Shown here one piece after another: positions 15,422-22,235 of a stretch of 64,000 nucleotides of DNA. The DNA comes from JANJTY01 sp038257155 (lineage in GTDB: Bacteria > Pseudomonadota > Gammaproteobacteria > Xanthomonadales > Xanthomonadaceae), in NCBI GenBank assembly GCA_038257155.1, contig JBBSJP010000001.1:244091-308090 (forward strand), written 5' to 3'. The translations under genes were made by a program, and so were the position numbers. The notes beneath the pieces are model-generated. The model was not told where the DNA came from and did no database searches. It saw only the letters and a program-made list of their open reading frames with translations. Within the stretch, counting starts at the first letter, position 1; each line of letters opens with the position of its first letter.

Positions 15422-17212
15422 CTACTCGAAGCCGTCCATGAAGATGTCCGGCGTATCCAGGTAGCCGCCGCGCTCAACCGAGCCCGCATCGCAGTTTCCG
15501 CCGGGCCCGACGAAATCGCGTTGATCCACAAACACGCAGCCTGGTGGCACCACCAGGGTTCGATTCAAGGCGATGCTGGTTGCTCCGGGCATGTGGGTGA
15601 GCGTGGGGCCGCCGTTGTCGGCCAAGGGTCCGAGCGCCAACGCCGACAGCGTCGCGTTGATCGAATTGAAATTCAGATTCAGGCCGCAGGTGTCGCCCGG
15701 CGACTCGACGTTCTGGCGACTATCCACCAGCGCCAGCGGATCGCTGGCGGCACAGGATCCGCGCAGGATGCTGTCGTCCAGTGCCAGGGTAGTCTGCCCG
15801 CTGCCGTAGAGCACGCGCAGTGCGCTGCCGGTGGGTGCGCTGTTGCTGAACACGGTGACCCGACGCAGAAGGCTGGCGCCACCGCCGGTCAGGTAGAGGC
15901 CGCCGCCCAGGTTGGCCGCCTGGTTCGCGCTCAGCGTGGAGAGTCGCAGTTGCACCGGCGCAGCGGCGTAGATGCCGCCGCCGTAATTGCCCGCCGAGTT
16001 CGAGGACAGCGTCGATTGGCGCAGGTCGAGCAGGCCGCCCCGATGCGCGATGGCGCCGCCGTTGCCGCCGGCGCTATTGCCGTGGAAGGTGCTGCGCAGG
16101 ATGACGTGGGAGCCGTTGTGGCAGATCGCACCGCCTTCGCCGGCCACGGCGGTGTTCGCAACAAAGCGACTGTCCTGGATGTCGAGCGTGGCTGATGTCA
16201 GCAAACTCACGCTGCTTGGCAGGTGGAAGCGGTAGGCGCCGCAGGCGCCGTTCGCACGGTTCGATTCGAACACGGTGGCAGCAGCAGTCACTTCGAACAG
16301 GGTGGATGCGCCAGCGCTGTCGCCCAAGCCGAACCAGATCGCACCGCCATCGCCCCCGGCGATATTGCCTTCGAAGCGACTGCCGCCGAGGTCGATGCGA
16401 TTGATGCCGCCTTCCGCCTGCAGCCAAAGCGCGCCGCCGTTGCCGACCGCCACATTGTCGATGAACGTGTTGTTGGTGAGCACGACGTCGCCGAATGGCA
16501 AACTCGATTCGCCCGCCAGGTTGATGGCACCGCCATCGCCTTCGTTGCGGTTGCCCTCGAAGTGGCTGCCGCGAATCGAGATCGTGCTGAAGAACCCGAG
16601 GATGGCGCCAGCGCGACTTCCGGGAGCGACATCGTTGGCGGCGTTGTCGATGAAGCGCGAGTCGACAATCGTCAGTTCGCTGCCAAAGGCCAGCACGGCC
16701 CCGGTCGCAGGCCCCGAGTTGCCGATCAGCTCCACGCGCGTCAGCTGCAGGTTCGCCAACAGGGCGGTCACGGTTGAGGCGAATGCGCCTTGTGGCACCT
16801 GGAAGTTCTGGATGCGCAGGTCCGACAGATGCAGGGTCGGAACGAAGTCGCTGGTTTCGGTCGCTGCCATCACTGCATCCAGGCCAAGACTGCCTTGCAG
16901 CACGGTCTGGCTCATGCCCAGTCCGCGGATCTCGACATCGTCCTTGGCGATCAGGATTCCGGAACTCATCGGTTCTTCCGGCGGCGCATCGCCGGTGCGG
17001 CTGATCTGGTGAATGCCCGCACCCAGCAGGATCAGATCCGGACCGGCCGTATCGTTGGCCGCAATCAGGGCTTCGCGCAGCGAACAATCGCCCGCAGCGC
17101 AGCCGTTGGGGGCGGGATCGTCGAGGCGGGTAACGGTGAACTGCGCCGACTCGGCCGTGCCGGCACTCGCGCCGAACCACAACACTGCGATGAAGAAAGT
17201 CCAAGGACGCAC
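15422..17212 (-). CDS. Secreted CSLREA beta-helix protein with DGFE tail
   Basis: 596 residues. Signal peptide MRPWTFFIAVLWFGASAGTA then ESAQ. The CSLREA motif is at residues 43-48 (GDCSLREALIAAN), found at the start of many secreted polymorphic beta-helix proteins. From about 90 to 540 it is built of parallel beta-helix repeats with GNGGALWL, GGDGGAIWF and GGNGGAIAHRGG-type turns, as in Chlamydia-like outer membrane repeat proteins. It ends PDIFMDGFE with no anchor. Role unknown; surface structure or adhesion is plausible. It lies 200 bases upstream of the Calx-beta protein, on the same strand but each with its own signal peptide. Confidence 0.85.
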   Translation of the reverse strand: MRPWTFFIAVLWFGASAGTAESAQFTVTRLDDPAPNGCAAGDCSLREALIAANDTAGPDLILLGAGIHQISRTGDAPPEEPMSSGILIAKDDVEIRGLGMSQTVLQGSLGLDAVMAATETSDFVPTLHLSDLRIQNFQVPQGAFASTVTALLANLQLTRVELIGNSGPATGAVLAFGSELTIVDSRFIDNAANDVAPGSRAGAILGFFSTISIRGSHFEGNRNEGDGGAINLAGESSLPFGDVVLTNNTFIDNVAVGNGGALWLQAEGGINRIDLGGSRFEGNIAGGDGGAIWFGLGDSAGASTLFEVTAAATVFESNRANGACGAYRFHLPSSVSLLTSATLDIQDSRFVANTAVAGEGGAICHNGSHVILRSTFHGNSAGGNGGAIAHRGGLLDLRQSTLSSNSAGNYGGGIYAAAPVQLRLSTLSANQAANLGGGLYLTGGGASLLRRVTVFSNSAPTGSALRVLYGSGQTTLALDDSILRGSCAASDPLALVDSRQNVESPGDTCGLNLNFNSINATLSALALGPLADNGGPTLTHMPGATSIALNRTLVVPPGCVFVDQRDFVGPGGNCDAGSVERGGYLDTPDIFMDGFE

Positions 17213-17606
17213 GGCAACTCCCGGTGTAATCGGAAAGACTGGCCCAACCTGCCGCGCGAACGTTCGTGCTTCGAATCGGGCTCAGTACCTTTCACGGGAA
17301 ACAGGGTGCGGCGGGACCAGCGTGCGGGCTGCTTGGTCGTCTTTGGACTGCGGCTCGATGTCAGCGATGAACCGATCACCAAACTGACTCGGATCGCCGG
17401 GTGCTTAATAGCGCTTCATTGATTGATCCTCGCGAGAACGAGGAAAGCCTACTAAAGCGCGGCAACGCGGAGAGCCACTGAGCGGTGACTCGGCAACCGG
17501 GCAGGCGGCGCGCCAGGCGAAACCTCCTTGGCCCGCTTCGCGGCCGAGCGCCATTACAGCGTGACATCGCAAGCGACACGCTTGCCTTTCAAAAAATGCA
17601 CTTGAT
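17213..17606. other. Gene-free stretch upstream of the HigB remnant
   Basis: About 390 bases between the start of the beta-helix gene and the toxin promoter. Open frames here are short, Arg/Pro/Ser-rich and lack starts with ribosome sites. I see no repeat or RNA structure that I could name. Confidence 0.5.
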
Positions 17607-17633
17607 GCCATATGGCTTTGGTGACATAGTGTC
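17607..17633 (+). promoter_or_regulatory. Candidate operator upstream of the HigB/HigA pair
   Basis: Two small palindromes lie just before the toxin ATG at 17637: GCCATATGGC (17607-17616) and GACATAGTGTC (17623-17633). HigA-type antitoxins autoregulate by binding palindromes at this position, so these are reasonable operator candidates. No footprint can be claimed. Confidence 0.35.
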
Positions 17634-17636
17634 GCA

Positions 17637-17999
17637 ATGACATGGATCGTTTAACTGGTCGATGAGTTCGAGTCGGAATTCGATGCGCTGCCGGCGTCCG
17701 TGCAGGACGAGTTGCTGGCGCAGGCCATGGTCATCGAGCAGTTCGGCCCCTCTGCTGGTCGGCCGCGAGTAGACACGCTGAAGGGTTCGCGGCACGCCAA
17801 CATGAAGGAACTGCGCTTTGATGCCGATGGCGGCGTGTGGCGCGTGGCCTTCGCTTTCGACCCGCGCCGTCACGCCGTGCTGCTGGTGGCTGGCGACAAA
17901 TCCGGCGGCAGCGAGAAACGCTTCTACAACCGCTTGATCGCGAAGGCAGACCAACGGTTCGACATCCACCTGCAAAGCACAGCTTCGAAGAGGAAGTGA
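17637..17999 (+). pseudogene. HigB/Gp49-like toxin with premature stop at codon 6
   Basis: The frame starts ATG-ACA-TGG-ATC-GTT and then TAA at 17652-17654, followed by an intact coding stretch to 17999 (LVDEFESEFDALPASVQDEL onward). The family normally reads MTWxVELVDEFE, so the TAA appears to replace a glutamate codon. Downstream hallmarks are intact: GRPRVDTLKGSRHANMKELR, GVWRVAFAFDPRR, LLVAGDKSGGSEKRFYNRLI. HigB toxins of the DUF891 family are ribosome-dependent or free mRNA interferases. The antitoxin immediately downstream is intact. Translation could restart at GTG 17700, losing the first 21 residues, so a weakened product cannot be excluded. Confidence 0.85.
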
Positions 18000-18001
18000 C
18001 C

Positions 18002-18322
18002 ATGGCTCGCACGCTCACCGACAAGATCCAGCAACTGCCGGCTGCCCGCCGGAAGAAGGTGCAGGCGCGCGCGGCTGAGCTGATGGCCGAGGAGATGTCC
18101 CTGCGCGACCTGCGCAAGGCGATGAACCGAACCCAGGTGGAACTAGCGAAGGTCTTGAAGGTAGGCCAAGATACGGTTTCCCGCTACGAGCAGCGCAGCG
18201 ACATGCTGCTTTCCACCTTGCAGGGCTATGTGCAAGCCATGGGCGGGGAACTGGACCTTGTAGTTACGTTCCCGAATCGCAAGCCGGTCAAGTTGAAGTC
18301 GTTGGGCGAGGTTGCTGGCTGA
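18002..18322 (+). CDS. HigA-type helix-turn-helix antitoxin
   Basis: 106 residues from the ATG at 18002, two bases after the toxin stop. The HTH is in MNRTQVELAKVLKVGQDTVS (about residues 41-60), followed by RYEQRSDMLLSTLQGYVQAM and a C-terminal ELDLVVTFPNRKPVKLKSLG, the typical layout of antitoxins that pair with Gp49-like HigB toxins. It would neutralise the toxin and repress the operon. As the toxin frame carries a stop codon, the antitoxin may now act only as a regulator, or be on its way to loss. Confidence 0.85.
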   Translation: MARTLTDKIQQLPAARRKKVQARAAELMAEEMSLRDLRKAMNRTQVELAKVLKVGQDTVSRYEQRSDMLLSTLQGYVQAMGGELDLVVTFPNRKPVKLKSLGEVAG

Positions 18323-18504
18323 TCACCTCGTGGGCGTTGTGGCTACTGCCAGAACCAGGGGGCGGGTCACCAATCCCACAGTTCGACACAGTGGTCGAGT
18401 CTCTGCTTTCCGAACCGATGGCGCACCGGCTTCGGCATCTGCTGCAGGACTTTCAAAGCCTCGCCCCGCGCCCGGCTAGCGAGTCACCCGACTTGAGCTC
18501 GCCG

Positions 18505-18650
18505 CTACTCCCGCGGCGAAACCCCAAACTGCGCCTCGAACGCATGCGACAGCGCGGCTTCGCTGCCGTAGCCGACCTCGTCCGCGCGTCTGGTGCGACG
18601 TGCATCGCCGCGTCCATCAGCAGCGATTCGAGAGTCAGTGCCTCGTCGAC
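18505..18650 (-). pseudogene. Remnant of an AraC-family C-terminal HTH
   Basis: On the reverse strand one frame reads DEVGYGSEAALSHAFEAQFG then VSPRE and a stop at 18505. This is the end of an AraC HTH, nearly the same as the end of the intact AraC protein at 20005-20853. Just upstream, another frame has DEALTLESLLMDAA, matching its WTLESLAAQAG. The whole stretch between (helices of the first HTH) is missing. So this is an internally deleted, frameshifted copy. It touches the end of the alpha/beta hydrolase gene. Gap 18323-18504 shows nothing else. Confidence 0.7.
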
Positions 18651-19741
18651 TACGGCGCTGCGGCGTTTGCCACCGCCGCGGCCGTCGGTTTGGCATGGGC
18701 ACGAAACCACGCCACGACTTCGGCCAAGGCAGCGTCACGGTTCTTGCGCAGGAAGTGGTCGTCGTTGGCGTAGGTTACGAGCTTGTTCGGGTGCCCGATC
18801 TCGTCCAGGCGCTGTTTCAGGCGTGGACCATTGGCGGGATCGACGCGTTCGTCCTGGCTGCCGTGAAGCATCAGGATCGGCATGTCGCGCGGCAGCTCTT
18901 CGGCCCAATGCAGCACCGAGCGCTGCGCCAACACTTCGCTCTTGCGCGTTGCGTACTCGGGCATGCGCACGGAAAACATGCGCTCCATCTCGGGTCGGAA
19001 TGCGAGACCGGCTTCGAGGTCGGCATCGCCGTTGATCGCGGCCAGTGCGCGGATGCGATCGGTGTTGCGCGCTACCAGGTAACTCATCATCACGCCGCGA
19101 CTCACGCCCAGCATGAACACGTTGTCCGGATCGGCTTGCGGCAGGCGATCCACCAGCTCCAGCAGGCGTTCCACGTCGCGTACGTCGGCACCGCCGAACT
19201 CGTCCTGACCGCCCTTGAGTGGATCGTCTTCGTGCACGCCGCGGTAATTGCTCGCCAGCACCAGGAATCCTTCCTGCGCATAGGGGAACAGGTGGGTCAT
19301 CGCGGCGGCGAAGGTGAGCGCACCGAAACTGCCGTTGCCTCCACGATTGAAGATCAGCACCGGCAAGCGCGTGCCGGGCGGGCGCTTCGGCGCCACCATC
19401 CAGCCCGAGATCGCGAGTCCGTCGCTCTCGTAGCTCACCGCGCGGCAGTCGAGCGTCGCCTGGGCCTGCTCGAAATCTTCGCGTGGAAACATCCAGGGCA
19501 TCAACCAGAGTTTTGGCCTCCAGCCGCTGTTGCGACCGCGAATCCGCGCAATGAATGCGTCGTACCCGCCGACCTGGAAACACGAAGCCTCGGACTGGAA
19601 CGCACCCGTGGCTTGCACTTCAGTGAGCTTGAGCCCGTCGGGCGTAACGGTGGCAATCGCGTTCTTCCACGCAACCCACGCGATCCCGACTCCCAGTCCC
19701 AGACACAGCAGCGCACCACCCTTCAGCAACTTGCTTCGCAT
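18650..19741 (-). CDS. Alpha/beta hydrolase, prolyl-oligopeptidase-like, membrane-anchored or exported
   Basis: 363 residues. A single hydrophobic segment at residues 8-25 acts as a signal or anchor. The fold is recognisable: LPVLIFNRGGNGSFG (oxyanion region), then LASNYRG, GGADVRDVERLLEL, the nucleophile elbow GVSRG with Ser214, GSQDERVDP with Asp297, and NDDHF with His329. This is the order of a serine alpha/beta hydrolase of the S9/dienelactone group. Substrate unknown. An AraC remnant lies at its 3' end and an intact AraC regulator lies 260 bases upstream on the same strand; the gap 19742-20004 shows no gene. Confidence 0.85.
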   Translation of the reverse strand: MRSKLLKGGALLCLGLGVGIAWVAWKNAIATVTPDGLKLTEVQATGAFQSEASCFQVGGYDAFIARIRGRNSGWRPKLWLMPWMFPREDFEQAQATLDCRAVSYESDGLAISGWMVAPKRPPGTRLPVLIFNRGGNGSFGALTFAAAMTHLFPYAQEGFLVLASNYRGVHEDDPLKGGQDEFGGADVRDVERLLELVDRLPQADPDNVFMLGVSRGVMMSYLVARNTDRIRALAAINGDADLEAGLAFRPEMERMFSVRMPEYATRKSEVLAQRSVLHWAEELPRDMPILMLHGSQDERVDPANGPRLKQRLDEIGHPNKLVTYANDDHFLRKNRDAALAEVVAWFRAHAKPTAAAVANAAAP

Positions 19742-20004
19742 CCTTGCTACCCCATTCGCGTGCAGAGGGCCGGATTGTTTCTAGCTGGAGTGGTTTCACA
19801 CAGTGCTGATAGTCACCGGCGACGCCAAGCACCCAAAGCCATTTGCTGAGTCTCCGTCGCCATCTACACCTGCGCGAAAGCACCGAGATACAGGTTCGTC
19901 AATCGCAGTTTCGGAGTTCGCGTGACGCATCCGCATCGAGCGCCGAAGACGCCGCGCGGCGCTCTGCGACTGGCGGAATCCTCAGCCCGCGCTCGATTGC
20001 CAAC

Positions 20005-20853
20005 TCACCCAACCTGCGCCCGCCGCCACTCTCGCGGCGACACGCCACATTGCGCCTTGAATGCACGTGACAGCGCGGCCTCGCTGCCATAGCCGACCTC
20101 GTCGGCGATCAGCTTCATCGGGCGTCCCTTGCGTAGCGCGTCCTGCGCCAGGCTCACGCGCCATTGGCTGAGGTAGGCACCGGGCGTGGTTCCGAGCGTG
20201 GCGCGGAAGCTCGGCGCGAAGGCGCTGCGTGACATGCCAGCCTGCGCCGCCAGCGATTCCAGCGTCCACGGATGCGCCGGACGTTCGTGCATCGCGACCA
20301 GCGCCCGTGCAAGTTGCGGATGCGCCAGGCCGGCGAGCAATCCGCTGTCGACGCGTCCTGCGGACATCAGCGCGCGAAGGATGCGGATCAGCACCACCTC
20401 GAACAGTCTGTCCACCACCGCCTGTCGTCCGCAGCGCGGCTGGAAGGCTTCGTCGAACAGTGCGTCGAGCACGCCGGCCGTGCCTTCGAGTTCGGCCAGC
20501 GGCATGCAGACGAAGGCGGGCAGCGCATCGGCCAGCGGGTTGGCGCTGCCGGCGTTGAAGCGAACGTGGGCGCAGGCCATATCGGCACCGGCCTGCGCAT
20601 CGGTATCGAAGCGGTGCGCCAGCGGGCGCGGGTAGAACAGTAGGCTTGGCTCGAGCACGCAGGCATCGGGCGCGCCGACGTGGTGGATGTCGACACGTCC
20701 GCGCCGCACCAGGTGCAACTGCCCGAGGCCGGGTTCGGGCTGGAAGTCGTGAATGCCGCACAGCGGGCCGGAATGGAACATGCGGGCGCTCACCGAGAAG
20801 CGCTGCAGCAGGGCATCAAGGCGGTCTAGCGGCTTTTCTGGATGATCGGTCAT
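20005..20853 (-). CDS. AraC-family transcriptional regulator with cupin-like N-domain
   Basis: 282 residues. The N-terminal half (FSVSARMFHSGPLCGIHDFQ, LHLVRRGRVDIHHVG, FYPRPLAHRFDTD) is the AraC-type cupin domain. The C-terminal half has two HTHs: WTLESLAAQAGMSRSAFAPS and KLIADEVGYGSEAALSRAFK, ending VSPREWRR. The binding ligand is not deducible. It is divergent from the AhpD-like gene at 20950, with 96 bases between the two starts. In such a layout the regulator commonly controls the divergent gene. A decayed AraC copy lies at 18505-18650. Confidence 0.9.
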   Translation of the reverse strand: MTDHPEKPLDRLDALLQRFSVSARMFHSGPLCGIHDFQPEPGLGQLHLVRRGRVDIHHVGAPDACVLEPSLLFYPRPLAHRFDTDAQAGADMACAHVRFNAGSANPLADALPAFVCMPLAELEGTAGVLDALFDEAFQPRCGRQAVVDRLFEVVLIRILRALMSAGRVDSGLLAGLAHPQLARALVAMHERPAHPWTLESLAAQAGMSRSAFAPSFRATLGTTPGAYLSQWRVSLAQDALRKGRPMKLIADEVGYGSEAALSRAFKAQCGVSPREWRRAQVG

Positions 20854-20949
20854 GTTCCGTGGATTCTATATCACCTTCAGTCCATGGGGACTCCCTAAAG
20901 TTCGTCCCGTGCCCGAACGGCACATCAACGACCATCCACGGAGAATCCC
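20854..20949. promoter_or_regulatory. Divergent promoter region between AraC regulator and AhpD-like gene
   Basis: A 96-base intergenic segment between two divergent starts. It contains GTCCATGGGGAC (20880-20891), close to an inverted repeat, and the ACGGAGAATCCC leader with GGAG before the AhpD-like ATG. An AraC operator here is a reasonable guess but no direct evidence is available. Confidence 0.4.
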
Positions 20950-21495
20950 ATGTCCTACATCCCCGCCCTTCCCCGCGAAGCCGCCTCTCCCGCCATCGCT
21001 GCCAGCCTGGACGCGGTCCAGAAGAAACTCGGCGCGCTGCCCAACATGTTCCGCACCTTCGCGCATACGCCGGTGGCGTTGAATGCCTATCTGCAATTGT
21101 CCGAGGTCGCCGGCAGTGGCACGTTGACCGCGAAGCAGCGCGAGCAGATCGCGCTGATCGTCGGCGAGAGCAACGACTGCGGCTACTGCATCGCTGCACA
21201 CGGCGCGATCGGCAAACTGGTTGGGCTGACGCCGACGCAGATTGCCCAGGCGCGCTATGCGCAGGGCGACAACGCGCGGGACACCGCGATGCTGACGCTC
21301 GCACGGCGCATCGTCGACACCCGCGGCCATGTGCCCACCGCCGAGCTGGATGCCTTCAAGGCGGCGGGCTTCGACGATGCCGCGATCCTCGAGGTACTGG
21401 TGAATGTGGTGCTGAACATCTACACCAACTACACCAACCACCTGGCCCGCACCGAGATCGATTTTCCGGTCATGCCGAAAGCGCTGGCAGCGTGA
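20950..21495 (+). CDS. AhpD-like carboxymuconolactone decarboxylase-family protein
   Basis: 181 residues with GGAG ahead of the ATG. The catalytic motif ESNDCGYCIAAHGA gives E73, Cys77, Cys80 and His84, as in AhpD-like peroxidases. The upstream region (VQKKLGALPNMFRTFAHTP) and downstream NVVLNIYTNYTNHLA are also typical. Family members are cytoplasmic and reduce peroxides or take part in redox defence. Divergent AraC regulator next door suggests inducible expression. The exact substrate is not known. Confidence 0.9.
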   Translation: MSYIPALPREAASPAIAASLDAVQKKLGALPNMFRTFAHTPVALNAYLQLSEVAGSGTLTAKQREQIALIVGESNDCGYCIAAHGAIGKLVGLTPTQIAQARYAQGDNARDTAMLTLARRIVDTRGHVPTAELDAFKAAGFDDAAILEVLVNVVLNIYTNYTNHLARTEIDFPVMPKALAA

Positions 21496-21682
21496 CGCGA
21501 TGAATGTCGGCGTGGACGCGGCCGCCAGGGGCTGCGTCCACACCGCCTGTTACGGGACATCAAGGGGACGCGGGAATTCAACCAGTAGCTGAGCGACCCG
21601 TTCGACCATCCCTCGCCCCTGTGGTGGTCCCGAGTCCCACCCACGCTCGCCGGCGTGTCGCCTGGACCGAGAAGCAGGAACC

Positions 21683-22159
21683 TCAGTCTCGAACCGGGGA
21701 CCCGAGCCGCATCAAGGCCACCAATGCGTAGGCAAACACCACCAGCAGGAATACCAGGCGCACCAGGTTCAGGCGTATCCAGGTCTGGGAATAGGAAATG
21801 ATCTCCGGATCAGTGAGCTGCGCGGGGTCGCCGAGCTTGATAAGCACCGGCACGAAATAGACACCGGTCGCGATCAGCGCGAGCACAACGCAAGAATTTG
21901 CCACGAGAACTGCACGCCGACCTGGATGACGTGCGAAGGCAAAGGCAGCAATCGAAACCAGGGTGGCCAGTGCGAGGAATGCAGTCGTGAAGGGCCACGG
22001 GTTGACCATGCCTTCCGGTACGACGGAGCCGCGTACGTAAGAGACCGGGTCGGCGTACCACGCAAAGTGGCCACTCACCGAGTCGAACACGCCACCCCCG
22101 AACCAGATCGATAGCGCGATGAGAAAGATGATGTAGATGGTCTGCCGGGTGGTGCTCAT
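21683..22159 (-). CDS. DUF1772-like four-helix membrane protein
   Basis: 158 residues from the ATG at 22159; an upstream extension to 22249 would add a basic stretch with no signal character and is less likely. Four hydrophobic segments: residues about 7-27, 53-75, 83-103 and 130-150. A VSGHFAWYADPVSYVRG loop follows helix 1. The size, four helices and a long first loop fit the DUF1772 family (annotated as anthrone oxygenase-like), but that is a judgement by eye. The neighbours do not suggest a pathway. Confidence 0.65.
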   Translation of the reverse strand: MSTTRQTIYIIFLIALSIWFGGGVFDSVSGHFAWYADPVSYVRGSVVPEGMVNPWPFTTAFLALATLVSIAAFAFARHPGRRAVLVANSCVVLALIATGVYFVPVLIKLGDPAQLTDPEIISYSQTWIRLNLVRLVFLLVVFAYALVALMRLGSPVRD

Positions 22160-22235
22160 TCTGAATCCCTGTATGTGTAATCTGGTGTGCGGGGGAGTGT
22201 CGGCAGAGGGCCGAAGCACCCTGCGGTGGGAGCGG

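Noticed and set aside
18593..19849. A 418-codon plus-strand frame opposite the alpha/beta hydrolase
   Set aside because: Antisense to a protein with a full catalytic triad; low-complexity translation.
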